64,000 bases of DNA, from assembly GCF_000026365.1 (NCBI RefSeq), contig NC_012992.1:682001-746000 (forward strand), given 5' to 3'. Shown piece after piece: positions 9,615-20,255 of this stretch. The DNA is from Zygosaccharomyces rouxii. Lineage: Eukaryota; Ascomycota; Saccharomycetes; Saccharomycetales; Saccharomycetaceae. A program made the position numbers and the translations under genes. Every line of letters begins with the position of its first letter. Positions within the stretch are counted from its first letter, which is position 1. The notes beneath the pieces were generated by a model. The model was not told the origin of the DNA, searched no databases, and worked only from the letters and a program-made list of their open reading frames with translations.

Positions 9615-11765
9615 TTAAACAAGAACGTTGTCGTTTCTCATATCGCTCTTTAATTTCTTTAGTTGTTCTAGCACAGTTTCGACTGACACAGTAGCATTCT
9701 TACCTTGTTGTTCCATGACGTCTCTGTTTCTGATGTTCACAGATTTTTCGTTCATTTCCTGTTCACCAACAATGAAGATAAAGTTGTACTTCAACATTTG
9801 ACCATTTCTCACCTTCTTTTGTAAAGTGTTACCAGATAGATCAACATCAGCATAGAAACCAGCGTTATGCATCTTGTCACGAACTTCTTGAGCGTATGGT
9901 TGATACTTAACACCGACAGGAACAACTAAGATTTGACGTGGAGATAACCAGAATGGCCACTTACCTGCAAAATGTTCAGTTAAAATGGCTGTCATTCTTT
10001 CCACTGAACCAAGGATAGCACGGTGAATCATAACTGGTCTTTCATAAGTTTCACCTTCGTTATCGTTATCCTTAGACTTGTATTCTAGAGCAAATCTATC
10101 AGGCAATTGGAAATCCAATTGAATAGTAGCACATTGGTGCCATCTTCTCAATGCATCAGAGATCATAATATCGATCTTTGGACCATAGAAAGCACCATCG
10201 GCTGGGTTCAATTCCCATTTACCACCCCATTTGTTCAAGGCGGCTTCTAGAGTAGCTTCCGCGGCATTCCAGGTTTCTAATTTACCCACGTATTTTTCAG
10301 GTCTAGTAGATAATTCCATCTTGAATTCAAATCCAAATACACCATAGATGAAACTTAGGAAATCGAAGATTCTTTCAATTTCTTGTCCAATTTGATCGGA
10401 TCTACAGAAGATGTGGGCATCATCTTGTTGGAATCTTCTAACACGAGTCAAACCAGTCAAGGCACCTGAAAATTCATTTCTATGAATAACACCGAAGTCA
10501 GCAACCCTCCATGGTAATTCTCTGTAAGAACGTTCTCTAGACTTGAACATTAGGGCATGGCCTGGACAGTTCATTGGTTTTAGACCGTACATCTCCTTCT
10601 CCACTTCAAAGGTAAACATGTTTTCTTTGTAATGACCCCAGTGACCAGAAGTTTCCCACAATTTGGAGTTGTACATGTTTGGTGTAATCACTTCTTCATA
10701 ACCTCTCTTACGGTATTCATTCTTTAATAAATCAACCAAAGTGCTGTAAATTCTAGTACCGTGAGGTAACCAGAAACAAGAACCGGGAGACATTTCGTTA
10801 AACATGAACAATTCTTGTTCTCTACCGATTCTTCTGTGATCTCTCAAAGATGCTTCTTCCAAAAATTTCAAATGAGCATCCATCAATTTCTTGTCAGGGA
10901 ATGAGATACCGTAAATTCTCTGTAGAGATTCGTTATTAGAGTCACCCAAGAAATAAGAAGCAGAATTCTTCAAAATCTTGAAAGCCTTAATACGGCCAGT
11001 ATGTGGGATGTGAGGACCCATACAAAGATCGATCAAAGGACCACAGCGGTAAACGGTACTGGAACCTCCATCTGGAACCTTGGTTTGAATCAAATAGGTT
11101 TTGTACTTGGAGTAACTAAACATTTTCAAAAGATCTTCTTTAGTCATCAACAATCTTTCAAATTTTTGCTTCTGCTTGATGGCATTCTTGGCAACACCCT
11201 CCAAATTGGGGAAGTCAGCTTGAGAGACGGTTTTCTCCTCAGCCTTGGGGTTCAAACTGTCTCTAACCGCCATATCGTAGAAGAAACCATCATCAGTTGG
11301 TGGACCAAAACAGATGTGAGCACCCAAATTACACTCACAAGCTTCACCCAAAACGTGGGCGGAAGAGTGCCAAAACACTTGTTGGCCTTCCTTGGATTCG
11401 AAATCCAACAACTCTAGACGTAACTCTTGGCCTTCAGTACCTTCAAATGGTCTTTCCAAGTCCCACAATTGGCCATCCACTTTGGCAATACATAACTTAT
11501 CTGGCAATGATTTGGCAATAGACTTGGCAATATCCATAGGAGCAGTTTCCCAGGCGGTGGCTTCTTTGATAGATCCATCTCTCAAAACAATCTTCAAAGG
11601 AACTCTTGGCATGTTGGCCACTTTGTGGTTGTATTCTTTCTTTAACTCTTCGAAAAGTTCAATTCTTTCATCGATAAACTTAGGTTGTGGTTCCAAATAG
11701 AGCGATTGTTGCTTTGACTTCTTGTCAGCCTTTTTGGCTGGTGCTTGAGCCTCTGGTGCACTCAT
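9615..11765 (-). CDS. THS1: cytosolic threonyl-tRNA synthetase
   Basis: Class II synthetase that charges tRNA-Thr. 716 residues (family about 734). In order: a Lys-rich N-terminus, a TGS domain (about residues 55-120), and the second additional domain with the editing-site [12 protein letters not shown] (HxxxH). The catalytic core follows, with motif 2 in [22 protein letters not shown], the zinc-site segment [14 protein letters not shown], and motif 3 ([13 protein letters not shown]). The anticodon-binding domain ends the protein ([12 protein letters not shown] onward). Codon choice is strongly biased towards preferred yeast codons, as expected of an abundant protein. The promoter is shared with divergent AIR1. 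Corresponds to YIL078W. Confidence 0.98.
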   Translation of the reverse strand: MSAPEAQAPAKKADKKSKQQSLYLEPQPKFIDERIELFEELKKEYNHKVANMPRVPLKIVLRDGSIKEATAWETAPMDIAKSIAKSLPDKLCIAKVDGQLWDLERPFEGTEGQELRLELLDFESKEGQQVFWHSSAHVLGEACECNLGAHICFGPPTDDGFFYDMAVRDSLNPKAEEKTVSQADFPNLEGVAKNAIKQKQKFERLLMTKEDLLKMFSYSKYKTYLIQTKVPDGGSSTVYRCGPLIDLCMGPHIPHTGRIKAFKILKNSASYFLGDSNNESLQRIYGISFPDKKLMDAHLKFLEEASLRDHRRIGREQELFMFNEMSPGSCFWLPHGTRIYSTLVDLLKNEYRKRGYEEVITPNMYNSKLWETSGHWGHYKENMFTFEVEKEMYGLKPMNCPGHALMFKSRERSYRELPWRVADFGVIHRNEFSGALTGLTRVRRFQQDDAHIFCRSDQIGQEIERIFDFLSFIYGVFGFEFKMELSTRPEKYVGKLETWNAAEATLEAALNKWGGKWELNPADGAFYGPKIDIMISDALRRWHQCATIQLDFQLPDRFALEYKSKDNDNEGETYERPVMIHRAILGSVERMTAILTEHFAGKWPFWLSPRQILVVPVGVKYQPYAQEVRDKMHNAGFYADVDLSGNTLQKKVRNGQMLKYNFIFIVGEQEMNEKSVNIRNRDVMEQQGKNATVSVETVLEQLKKLKSDMRNDNVLV

Positions 11766-12056
11766 CCCTGATCACTTAAAAACAATTCTTGTTATCAGTT
11801 GTGCTGAAGAGTTGTTAATTTGACGTGTTTCCATCAAATTTTTCATGTCTCGAGCTCTTGACCACGCTCGTTACGAGTGATGGGAATATATTGAAATCCC
11901 CATAACTCAAAATTGGACATAGTTCAGCGGTCAGAAATACATCCATAGCATTTTTGAGGTATAGAAATAACGTAAAAGGCTTTTCAACGGCCTCAATTGA
12001 TGCCTTTAACCTCATTCCAGGCTCTATTTTCATCGAATTTTGTAGAGTTCGTATGC

Positions 12057-12095
12057 AAAAATTTTTCAATATTAGGCGATGAGCTGAAAAATTCA
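12057..12095. promoter_or_regulatory. RRPE and PAC cluster in the THS1-AIR1 bidirectional promoter
   Basis: 12076-12090 reads GCGATGAGCTGAAAA, a full 15/15 match to the extended PAC consensus GCGATGAGMTGARAW. It overlaps an RRPE-like TGAAAAATTCA (12085-12095). A second RRPE on the minus strand (TGAAAAATTTT) lies at 12057-12068. The cluster sits about 80-115 bp before AIR1 and about 300 bp before THS1, so AIR1 is the likelier target. Confidence 0.75.
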
Positions 12096-12172
12096 TCAAC
12101 AGAAAGCAACTTCAAAGCGTATCAAAGGCTTTAAGGCAGTAATCGAAGTTGCATTGAAACCGATACGAGACC

Positions 12173-13261
12173 ATGTCGATGCTCAGGGAATTTGAAACTA
12201 TGGATACCTTACCGTTTGTTAAGGAAACGGCTCCGCAACCGCGTGATAAAGTGGTAGCGCCTACTATAGATGAGGTTGATGACAACCCAGAAGATTTAAG
12301 AGATATGAGAGGTCAGGGCAGATATTTCGGTGTTGCTGGTGAAGATGGCATCAATGAAGCAGAGCCAAAATGTAATAATTGTTCTCAAAGGGGCCATTTC
12401 AAGAGGAACTGTCCGCATGTCATTTGTACTTACTGTGGAGCCATGGATGATCATTATTCCCACCACTGTTTAAAGGCTATTAAGTGCTCAAATTGCAACG
12501 AAAGTGGTCACTATCGTTCTCAATGCCCCAACAAGTGGAAGAGAGTATTTTGTACACTTTGCAACAGTAAGAGACACTCGAGGGACAGGTGCCCCAGCGT
12601 TTGGAGAGTTTACATATTGAAAGATGAAAATTCTAAACGTACACTACCGATGCATGCATTTTACTGTTATAACTGTGGTGGTAAGGGACATTTAGGTGAC
12701 GAGTGTGATTCTCGAAGATCGTCTAGGGTACCTAACGATGATGGTAGTGCATTCTCGGGTGATAATTTATCATCTGAATTAAAGAAAGATTATTTCCAAA
12801 ATTTGAGGAAACAACGGTTAGAACGTGATAGTGAATTCGACTACAAGGATTACGAATTTGATGATGCCCTTTACGACGATGAACCGGCTCGCAAAAGATC
12901 CAAACCATCATCCAAGAAACGCAAACATAACAGCAATAATGGTAACGGTTATGGAAACGGCAATGGAAGTGGAAATGGCAATGGAAATGGAAATGGAAAT
13001 GGCAACAATAGGCATAGAAGATCTGCTCAGCCTGTACAGCCCGTTCAGAGGGGTGGTACACTACCACCTGCAAGAAACAGATCACATCCACTTGACTTCC
13101 CACGCAATGGGGGTGGTCGTAATGCATCTACAGTCACTCAAAACATGGATAACTCGAGATATGGTAGGCCCAGCTCACGTAGAAACCAGCCACGTTCCAA
13201 CTATAAGAACTACAACTCTTTCAAACCTTTTAGAAGTGGAACCCTTAACATGAGAAGGTAA
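12173..13261 (+). CDS. AIR1: TRAMP complex zinc-knuckle RNA-binding protein Air1/Air2
   Basis: RNA-binding subunit of the TRAMP polyadenylation complex, which hands aberrant nuclear RNAs to the exosome. 362 residues. Five CCHC-type zinc knuckles run over about residues 65-185: CNNCSQRGHFKRNC, CTYCGAMDDHYSHHC, CSNCNESGHYRSQC, CTLCNSKRHSRDRC, CYNCGGKGHLGDEC. The C-terminal third is disordered, with a run of Gly-Asn dipeptides and Arg-rich patches. S. cerevisiae has two copies (YIL079C and YDL175C); this single gene sits exactly where their two neighbourhoods meet, next to THS1 on one side and GID12 on the other. Confidence 0.95.
   Translation: MSMLREFETMDTLPFVKETAPQPRDKVVAPTIDEVDDNPEDLRDMRGQGRYFGVAGEDGINEAEPKCNNCSQRGHFKRNCPHVICTYCGAMDDHYSHHCLKAIKCSNCNESGHYRSQCPNKWKRVFCTLCNSKRHSRDRCPSVWRVYILKDENSKRTLPMHAFYCYNCGGKGHLGDECDSRRSSRVPNDDGSAFSGDNLSSELKKDYFQNLRKQRLERDSEFDYKDYEFDDALYDDEPARKRSKPSSKKRKHNSNNGNGYGNGNGSGNGNGNGNGNGNNRHRRSAQPVQPVQRGGTLPPARNRSHPLDFPRNGGGRNASTVTQNMDNSRYGRPSSRRNQPRSNYKNYNSFKPFRSGTLNMRR
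12941..13008 (+). repeat. Gly-Asn coding microsatellite in AIR1
   Basis: An imperfect 6-bp repeat (GGAAAT/GGCAAT) encodes a run of alternating Gly and Asn with occasional Tyr or Ser. It lies in the disordered tail and is likely length-variable between strains. Confidence 0.8.
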
Positions 13262-13400
13262 GATCGGTCATTAAAGGCACTATTTTGTGACATCGCGAGG
13301 CTGAAATATCTTGTTATAAAACACACCATTTATCAGCATCATCACCATCGCTGAACAGGAAGCTTTAAAAGAGGTTAACAAGAGCCAAGAGTGATTAGAG

Positions 13401-13814
13401 ATGGGTACATGCTGTTGCTTCGCTGTGTCAGATATTATCCTTTACATCGTAGCATTCTTCTTTCCTCCTGTGGCAGTGGTATTTAGGTCAGGGTGCTGCT
13501 CAAAAGATCTGCTGCTGAATGTCTTATTGACACTTCTAGCTTTTATACCAGGGATGATTCATGCCTTTTACTATGTGACTATTACGAGTCCCGCTAGAAG
13601 TGAGAATAACAGGTATTTCTACCAGCAAGGTTGGGGTGACCGTGAAAGGTATGCAGGGGTTGCTATTGTTCATGATGGAGAGACCAGTGTGCATCGTCCT
13701 GAGCATCCCGGTTATGGATCTATCGATGCCTTACTGGTCCAAGGGAGGCCCAACGACAACAGTGGAGAATCCAAAGTACCTGGACCCCCACCACCTTACA
13801 CAGAGCTCCCATGA
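13401..13814 (+). CDS. SNA4: PMP3/SNA-family small membrane protein Sna4
   Basis: Small vacuolar/endosomal membrane protein of the PMP3 (UPF0057) family. 137 residues. It has a Cys-rich N-terminus (MGTCCCFAV), two hydrophobic segments (about 8-26 and 38-58) with the family signature YIVAFFFPPVAVVFRSG, and LLNVLLTLLAFIPGMIHAFYY. The polar tail ends in PPPPYTELP, a PY motif of the kind used by the Rsp5 ubiquitin ligase for vacuolar sorting. The cysteine cluster and YYVTITSPARSE segment point to SNA4 (YDL123W) rather than SNA2 or SNA3. It lies between AIR1 and GID12, as predicted by interleaving two S. cerevisiae regions. Confidence 0.92.
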   Translation: MGTCCCFAVSDIILYIVAFFFPPVAVVFRSGCCSKDLLLNVLLTLLAFIPGMIHAFYYVTITSPARSENNRYFYQQGWGDRERYAGVAIVHDGETSVHRPEHPGYGSIDALLVQGRPNDNSGESKVPGPPPPYTELP

Positions 13815-13970
13815 TTTCTTTCTATATAAGCGTAGGTTAATATCTGATCTTAACCAGGTCCCACTTTTAAGGGGAAGAAGTGGTTGGGTTTAAATACTAG
13901 GTACGAATTTTCTAGTATTATTATTATGATAATCATTATTTTTATTATAATTCCGTTATTATAATGACGA

Positions 13971-16046
13971 TTACTCCCATTTGGGTCTTTTAGTATTAGA
14001 AGGATACCCTTCTTTGCCTAAATGAGGACGTTTCTTGTAATCGCTTAGGGTATCGTAATCCAAGAGACAAATCCTGTCAACGAATCTATGTTTACGATTC
14101 AATTTTAGTGAATCACACAGTGTTATTTCACCGATCTTGGAATGGGCTAAAAATTTACCCTTCAACGCTAGGATTTCATCGGGTATGCATGTAATGATCA
14201 ATTTGTAAGTGACTTCAATTCCTCCACAATCATGGCATCTGTGTAGGGAATCTGCTATTAAGATTGCATCACTTATTAATCCAATGTTAAAACTTGCTAT
14301 ACGAACCGCGTTGGGTTCATTATGCAATAGATTCTTTGTATCCAAAAGGCTACGTCTATCCAAAAGTATGACACCGCTAGTATCTAAAACCATACAAAGG
14401 GAATCTGTCAGCATGAAAAGTTTTTTAAAAGAATTTAAATTGGACAAGGTTCTTTTCATCATGTTATCTTCAACACTAATATTGCTTGTAGGTTCATCTT
14501 CAATGACGTTGTGGAAAGAATCGATTTTCGTCAATGCTTCATCGAAATACTTGGGTCTGAAAACACTAAGTGATAAATAATGATCAACGCAAATGATATC
14601 CATGTTTTTATAATTGTCTGTTAAAAATGATGTCCTTGTACCTTCTTCTCTTTCCGGTTGTGAACCATCATCATTACAGTTAGAGTCGAAATTCGACTGT
14701 ACGATTCCAAAATCCACCGTAAAAGTGTTTTTCCTCACATCTCTGATGAATAGATCTAACCCCCAATTGGTGGAGCACGGTACATCTATTGGCTCCCTTA
14801 TGGTACCCGATCGTTGTAATCCAAATCTGGAAGATCTTCTTCTTCGACTCAACGGCCTTGGTTCATTGCTTGTGCTTCTACTGCTAGAATTACTACCAAC
14901 TAAATCACTTCTATGGAATAATTCATAAATATCATCCTTTGCATGGCCTTGTCGCTGTATCCATACGATAATAGTTCTTAAAACGGAAATTCCATCACAG
15001 CGGGCTAAATCTTCCCATGCTACTGATCCCAAGTTATCCACCTCATGTAGTGGCTCTGATATGACCCAACTTACTAGTGAATCGTAGCCCATTTCTTTGG
15101 CTAATTGATTCCAAGATGTAACCTCTTCTGCCTTTGTCTGTTGGACTCTCTTCTTTATGCTAATAAATGTAACGAAAAAATCAACATAAACCATTGGTAA
15201 CATTATTTTACGAATCATCAGTGGTGATCGCGGTAAAATTGTTAAGAAACTGAATCGATCCAATGGGTTTGTCCGAAATCCTGAGACACCTTGATCTAAT
15301 TGCACATACATAGAAGGTTTGTAGATGAGCTTACCTTGATAAACCCTACTGAATAGGAACATCGATGGTGATAGTCTTAAATGCTCAGGCTCTATCGGTA
15401 GCAGATAATAACAAACGTGTTTTAGTCTGGATCTGCCAGTAAATTTCATATTCAAAAAGAAAGTAGCCTCTTCCATCGACTGCGGTTCCCTACTTGGTTG
15501 TGAGGTGGATCCGTAAAAATGGCTAGAATATAGTGGATCTGTCTTGGGAGATACTATGGATGCATTTTGACTTTGCGCATAATCATAGGGCAGATTCAAT
15601 ATGTAGATGTAAATTCTACCAGAACACATACAACAGTATAATAGTCCCTCTCTGTACTCTAGACCTGCAATCGTACAGTCAGAACCATAATCTGAAAAAT
15701 CTTCTGGTGTACATTTTAATAAAAATTTTGTCTCTAGTGGTAAATTGTTTTCCACCTTGTATCTATAGTCCTGAATTATTTCAATAAATCCATTTGATTT
15801 GGCTAGTAACATGTAATCTGATGAATCAAGAATTCCTGAATTCACGTCCTCCGGCACAATTCCTCTATTCTCAGGTTTCAGATAACAAAATGCCTGCACG
15901 TTAACTTCAGTATCAGCTCTCACATTGCTAACCTCTTGTGGGATCACCGACAATTTATCGTCATTGAATGCAATTAACCGATGACCTGAGGGTTTGCCCC
16001 TTTTATTACAGGGCGTTGACACTGCGAATGTCACTTTGCCACCCAT
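13971..16046 (-). CDS. GID12: GID ubiquitin ligase-associated protein (YDL176W family)
   Basis: 691 residues, close to the 708 of S. cerevisiae YDL176W (Gid12/Ipf1). That protein associates with the GID E3 ligase, which degrades gluconeogenic enzymes, and modulates its substrate access. No simple motif is visible. The protein has short hydrophobic beta-like segments consistent with a propeller fold (LLAKSNGFIEIIQDY, LLYCCMCSGRIYIYILNL) and a Ser/Arg-rich insertion near residues 385-405. The identification rests on overall similarity and on its position between AIR/SNA4 and the YDL177C homologue. It is divergent from YDL177C with about 210 bp between. Confidence 0.8.
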   Translation of the reverse strand: MGGKVTFAVSTPCNKRGKPSGHRLIAFNDDKLSVIPQEVSNVRADTEVNVQAFCYLKPENRGIVPEDVNSGILDSSDYMLLAKSNGFIEIIQDYRYKVENNLPLETKFLLKCTPEDFSDYGSDCTIAGLEYREGLLYCCMCSGRIYIYILNLPYDYAQSQNASIVSPKTDPLYSSHFYGSTSQPSREPQSMEEATFFLNMKFTGRSRLKHVCYYLLPIEPEHLRLSPSMFLFSRVYQGKLIYKPSMYVQLDQGVSGFRTNPLDRFSFLTILPRSPLMIRKIMLPMVYVDFFVTFISIKKRVQQTKAEEVTSWNQLAKEMGYDSLVSWVISEPLHEVDNLGSVAWEDLARCDGISVLRTIIVWIQRQGHAKDDIYELFHRSDLVGSNSSSRSTSNEPRPLSRRRRSSRFGLQRSGTIREPIDVPCSTNWGLDLFIRDVRKNTFTVDFGIVQSNFDSNCNDDGSQPEREEGTRTSFLTDNYKNMDIICVDHYLSLSVFRPKYFDEALTKIDSFHNVIEDEPTSNISVEDNMMKRTLSNLNSFKKLFMLTDSLCMVLDTSGVILLDRRSLLDTKNLLHNEPNAVRIASFNIGLISDAILIADSLHRCHDCGGIEVTYKLIITCIPDEILALKGKFLAHSKIGEITLCDSLKLNRKHRFVDRICLLDYDTLSDYKKRPHLGKEGYPSNTKRPKWE

Positions 16047-16254
16047 CTCTGAATCTTGCCCTACAATTCTTCCAAAGTACTTTTAATCATAGGGACTTCC
16101 TTTCTTTTCTGCCCCATTCTCATTGTATATTCAACTTTCTAAGATTCACGTTTATCATGAATTTCCACAACTTTATATGTAAAAATATATATCATAGATA
16201 TCGGAACATAATACTATTAGAAATTTGGATTAAAATGGATTGGAACTCCGTCTT

Positions 16255-16770
16255 ATGATTCCTGTGGGTCGAATTAGATGCCTTTACAGTACTATGGTTA
16301 AGAGCTGGGTTGAATCAGAGATATTGGTGGACCGCAAGTCTAAGTTCCAGGCAAGATGCTGTACTATGAAGAATTCTGATGAGGTTCCATTACTGCTGCA
16401 AGATCTGGTAGATGGAAACAAGTCAATTGCTAAGGCCAGTCATCCGCACATGTATGCCTGGAGAACTGGTGAAGCCGTAGCTTCTGTAGATTCTGACAAG
16501 ACCAAAGGTAGTGGTAAGAAATCGAAGAAGAATAAAGACATATCCTCTAACTCGTCTCAGCCATCGTGGAAAAATGTTCAACAAGGTTGTCAAGATGGTG
16601 GGGAATCTGGTGCGGGTCAAAGACTCTTAACTTTGCTCGAAAGAGCTCAAGTGTTTAATGTATTAGTGGTAGTAACAAGATGGTATGGTGGTACGCCATT
16701 AGGCTCAGCAAGATTTCGTCACATTACATCAACTGCATCAGAATGTTTGAAAAAGAGTGGATTTCTTTAG
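16255..16770 (+). CDS. IMPACT/YIH1-like family protein (YDL177C homologue)
   Basis: Small protein of the IMPACT (UPF0029) family. The family signature is clear near the C-terminus: VVVTRWYGGTPLGSARFRHI. An earlier KSKFQARCC and ASHPHMYAWR also fit. From the ATG at 16255 it is 171 residues, matching the roughly 170 of S. cerevisiae YDL177C. The frame begins at a TTG at 16240, and a second candidate ATG is at 16294 (MVKSWVES). A low-complexity Lys/Ser stretch separates the two conserved halves. Function is unknown; related Yih1 inhibits Gcn2 through Gcn1, but this protein lacks an obvious RWD domain. Confidence 0.85.
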   Translation: MIPVGRIRCLYSTMVKSWVESEILVDRKSKFQARCCTMKNSDEVPLLLQDLVDGNKSIAKASHPHMYAWRTGEAVASVDSDKTKGSGKKSKKNKDISSNSSQPSWKNVQQGCQDGGESGAGQRLLTLLERAQVFNVLVVVTRWYGGTPLGSARFRHITSTASECLKKSGFL

Positions 16771-16825
16771 TTTAATCCTTTTAAGATTATATAGCAAATT
16801 GAAGTGACATTATGATAGTTTATTA

Positions 16826-17764
16826 TTATGGTTTCTGAGATTCAGGGTTGTACTGGTCATATAGAGGGTTCCAATACAATCTTAAGGCAGGATGTGCCAA
16901 ACCCAACTTCGTAATTTCATCGACTTCATCTTTGGTTAAATCGAAGCCAAACAAGTTCTGAGCGTCTTCAATTCTCTTAGGTTGACCAGAGGTAGTAACT
17001 GGAAGAATACCGCGCTTAGAAACCCAACGTAAAAGAATTTGAGCCTCAGTCTTGCTGTATTTTTCAGTCAATTTCTTGATGTAATCGTAAAATGGTTTTG
17101 CTTGCTCACTTTCATCTCTCTTTGACAAGGGACCCAATGGAGCATAGGCTTCCAACTGAATATCGTGATCTTGAGAGAACTTTACAACACCAGGGGTTTG
17201 GTTTTGTAAGAAGGCACTGAATTCAATTTGGTTCACTTGAGGTTTAACTTTAGCAACTTTGAGAATCTTCTCCAAATCCTCCACACGGAAATTTGAGACA
17301 CCAATGTTTTTGGCTTTACCTTCATGATAAAGTTCTTCCAATTGAGCCCATGCTTCTTCAATGGTAAATCCATTCTTTTCCTTCGAAGCAAATGGACTGT
17401 GAAGCAAGTACAAATCCACGTATTCTAATCCAGTTCTTTTAAGCCCGGTGTCAAGACCCTCCCTAGGGTCATTAGTGATCTTTTCTTGAACAGAATACTT
17501 ATCAGTGACGAATATTTCATTTCTAGGCTTCTTAGTGTTCTTTAAGGCCTCAGAAAATTCTGGATAAGTTCTATAGACTTCAGCATGGTCAACGTGGACC
17601 ACACCTGGTAGGGTTAATGCGTATTCGATCTGTTTGACTAGTGCATGTGAGAAATTGGCATCAGTTTCTTCCTTTTTGTACCATCTGGTACCGGTACCAA
17701 TAACAGCAACTGCTGGAATCTTGTTGCCATTGTTCAGAGTAAAGAATTCTTGGTGGAAAGCCAT
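16826..17764 (-). CDS. aldo-keto reductase, alpha-keto amide reductase type (YDL124W)
   Basis: NADPH-dependent aldo-keto reductase orthologous to YDL124W, which reduces alpha-keto amides and some aldehydes. From the ATG at 17764 (MAFHQEFFTLNNGNKIP) it has 312 residues, exactly the family length. The frame stays open 50 codons further upstream but starts there only at a TTG and shows no family similarity. AKR features: AEVYRTYPEF with the catalytic Tyr, LYLLHSPF with the active-site His, KNIGVSNF, and QVNQIEFSAFLQN. It is convergent with the YDL177C homologue (55 bp between stops). Confidence 0.94.
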   Translation of the reverse strand: MAFHQEFFTLNNGNKIPAVAVIGTGTRWYKKEETDANFSHALVKQIEYALTLPGVVHVDHAEVYRTYPEFSEALKNTKKPRNEIFVTDKYSVQEKITNDPREGLDTGLKRTGLEYVDLYLLHSPFASKEKNGFTIEEAWAQLEELYHEGKAKNIGVSNFRVEDLEKILKVAKVKPQVNQIEFSAFLQNQTPGVVKFSQDHDIQLEAYAPLGPLSKRDESEQAKPFYDYIKKLTEKYSKTEAQILLRWVSKRGILPVTTSGQPKRIEDAQNLFGFDLTKDEVDEITKLGLAHPALRLYWNPLYDQYNPESQKP

Positions 17765-18062
17765 GATTGATACGCCTTTGTTGTTTTTTCTTGCGTGTAG
17801 TAATAATACCAGTCTTTCTATTAAGTTCTCAATTCGAGAAATCTTTAACGATCTAAAACGAGATCCCTTTATATATTCCGTTAATGCACTGCTGTTAGGT
17901 AAACCCACCGACAACGCATCATTATGAAAGTAGCAATATCAACAACAACCTCTCTCACAGTCTCAGGGATAGTCTCAAGGACTCTCTGTGACTTTTCACC
18001 TCAATTAAATAAAAAAAAAACTTTATACAGAAGGAATTAGTCGTTTACTGTAGAAATAAGAA

Positions 18063-19658
18063 TTAGATGTATTTGTAAGGGTTCAAGATACCGTTAGGGT
18101 CGTAATGGTTCTTGAGATCCTTGATCAGCTTGATCTCAGGTCCAGTCTTGGTATAGCCAATGTAGTTCTTCTTTTGAAATCCAAGACCGTGTTCAGCACT
18201 GATGGAACCTTGCTTTGATGAGACGAATTCATAGACAAATGGCTCTAGAGCTTCTTCGACCTGTTTAGAGTATTCTCTAACTGCAACGTTTAAATGCAAG
18301 TTACCATCACCTACGTGACCGTAACCAATTGCCCTGATGACAGGTTTTGGTGCATCACCTAGAATACCCACTTGTTCTAGTCTCTGGTTGGCTGCTTCCA
18401 CTAGGGAATATAGATCTTTCAAAGGCAATGAAATATCGTATTTGTAGACACCGCCACCAGCTTGGGCAGATTCAGGAATCAATTCTCTCCATTGCCACAA
18501 GTTTTGCAATTCGGTCTCGTCTTGGGCAACTACACCATCCACAACAAGCCCATCTTCAATAACAGATTCTAAAAATGCCTCTAATTTAGCGTCATCGTGT
18601 TCCTTGTTGGAACCAGAAGTTTCAATTAGCACGTAAAAAGGGTGTTCCTCTTCGAATGGATGGTTCAGATTTTCTACATGTTTTTTAGTCAAATCTTGTG
18701 AGTAGGAATCCATGAATTCAAAAGCTGATAATATTTCTGCCAAGTCTTTCTTAGCCTTTACAAAGACGTTTTGTACAGCTTGGAAATTTTCCAATGCTAG
18801 GAAACTAACGTTAAACGCTTTTGGTCTTGGTGGTGTTAAAATGGATACACCTGTAATTACACCAATGGTACCTTCGGAACCAATAAACAGTTGCTTTAAA
18901 TCGTAACCAGTATTATCCTTTCTTAGAGCATGCATGCTGCTAACAATGTCACCGTTTGGTAAAACAACCTCCAAACCCAAGACACTACCGTGCAAGGAAC
19001 CATAACGAAGCAGTCTTAACCCACCAGCATTAGTAGCAACTACACCGCCAACGTGACAAGATCCCTTAGCACCCAAATCTAGCGGAAAGATGTAACCATG
19101 CTCTGCCAAGTATTGATCGGCATTTTCTAGGATCAAACCAGCATCACATTTCAAGATACCACTAACAGGATCAAAATCTCTAACCTGGTTCAAATAGTTT
19201 AGGGAAAGAATAACCTCGTCGAAGATGGGAACCGATCCACCAACCAGACCAGTGTTACCACCTTGAGGTACAACGGCTATATGATTATCATTACAGTATT
19301 TCAAAATTTGAGAAACTTTTTGCACTGTCTTTGGTCTCAAAACTAGACGACTCTGGCCTCTGTATTTTCTCATCCAATCTTCATTGTAGAATTCCAAAGC
19401 ATCTTGATCGTTTGCCTGTAATAATTCCTGTTGGGAAAGGATTGATTCGAAAAAGGTGATATCTTCTGAGGAAAGCTGCTTGTACTTGGAATCTCTCTTC
19501 ACAGATGGGTACGCCTCTGCAGTTAGCTTTGGAGTGACCTTCGTAGCGTAAGTGGCTTTCAAACATGGTGAAGAAACCGTTTGAGGGATTCTAAACTTAC
19601 CCCATGGTTTGGAAACTGTTAGCCTGCATAAAGGCCTTAAAACAGAGGATCTGATCAT
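18063..19658 (-). CDS. DLD2: FAD-linked D-2-hydroxyacid (D-lactate/D-2-hydroxyglutarate) dehydrogenase
   Basis: VAO-type flavoprotein of the Dld2/Dld3 branch, which oxidises D-2-hydroxyglutarate and D-lactate. From the ATG at 19658 ([15 protein letters not shown]) it has 531 residues (S. cerevisiae Dld2 about 530) and a basic presequence suggesting the mitochondrial matrix. Upstream in-frame codons begin at a TTG and are not conserved. FAD domain: [16 protein letters not shown] and [19 protein letters not shown]. The C-terminal cap has [18 protein letters not shown], and [11 protein letters not shown] is the metal/flavin-adjacent signature. S. cerevisiae has DLD2 (YDL178W) and DLD3. Confidence 0.94.
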   Translation of the reverse strand: MIRSSVLRPLCRLTVSKPWGKFRIPQTVSSPCLKATYATKVTPKLTAEAYPSVKRDSKYKQLSSEDITFFESILSQQELLQANDQDALEFYNEDWMRKYRGQSRLVLRPKTVQKVSQILKYCNDNHIAVVPQGGNTGLVGGSVPIFDEVILSLNYLNQVRDFDPVSGILKCDAGLILENADQYLAEHGYIFPLDLGAKGSCHVGGVVATNAGGLRLLRYGSLHGSVLGLEVVLPNGDIVSSMHALRKDNTGYDLKQLFIGSEGTIGVITGVSILTPPRPKAFNVSFLALENFQAVQNVFVKAKKDLAEILSAFEFMDSYSQDLTKKHVENLNHPFEEEHPFYVLIETSGSNKEHDDAKLEAFLESVIEDGLVVDGVVAQDETELQNLWQWRELIPESAQAGGGVYKYDISLPLKDLYSLVEAANQRLEQVGILGDAPKPVIRAIGYGHVGDGNLHLNVAVREYSKQVEEALEPFVYEFVSSKQGSISAEHGLGFQKKNYIGYTKTGPEIKLIKDLKNHYDPNGILNPYKYI

Positions 19659-20065
19659 GCTAGGTGGGCAGCAGGGACTCTGTGTTGTTTGGAAAGTTTT
19701 ACCAGTTTCGATGAATTGGTTTTTTTTTTCAATTAATCTTATAATGGCAGAGCACAAGAGTCATCGAGCACACACGTGAAATTGCATCGAATGGTAAATA
19801 TTAAGCAATTGCTCAAGAGGTCCTCTCAATAATTGATAGCATTGAGGAGTTCAATTGGTTTCTTGATTTCTGTACTTGTAAACTTGAAAAGTCTTCTGTC
19901 TAATCCGGGCGTTCAGCTAGTGTGGTTGAAATCCTATTCAAAATCGATATTTTGGACAAGTCTGACTCTGTAATTCATGTAATAAAAACTAATCTTGGAG
20001 TATATTGTTATGTCAAACGCCTAAGCATCGAACTATACTTTATCTTGGTCCTGTGTTAATGTTTG

Positions 20066-20076
20066 TTTTACGTTTA
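20066..20076 (+). other. candidate replication origin ARS consensus
   Basis: TTTTACGTTTA matches the 11-bp S. cerevisiae-type ARS consensus WTTTAYRTTTW at every position. The following GTT fits the extended 17-bp consensus, with a single mismatch overall. It lies in the largest gap of the left half of the window. ACS matches occur by chance, so origin activity is only inferred. Confidence 0.3.
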
Positions 20077-20255
20077 GTTTATCGATAGCACAATTAGATC
20101 CGGGGGGATGGACGAAGACTCAGTCCAGAAGACATACAATAAACAAAAATGAAAAACTCATATACATATTCTTCATAGGATGAAGTGAGCTCACATCAAT
20201 GCCCAAGTGAGCGACTTTACTTAGGTTACGATCTTATTTTCAGCAGTAATCTTCA

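Noticed and set aside
11815..12096. 93-codon minus-strand ORF in the THS1-AIR1 promoter
   Set aside because: It covers the PAC/RRPE promoter elements, resembles no family, and shows ordinary composition; most likely chance.
12732..13127. His/Cys-rich ORFs overlapping AIR1 in other frames
   Set aside because: They are alternate readings of the Gly-Asn microsatellite and zinc-knuckle region of AIR1.
17765..17914. 50-codon N-terminal extension of the YDL124W homologue
   Set aside because: It begins at TTG, has no similarity to the family, and the internal ATG gives exactly the family length.
19659..19757. 33-codon N-terminal extension of DLD2
   Set aside because: It starts at TTG, and the ATG at 19658 begins a typical presequence and gives the family length.
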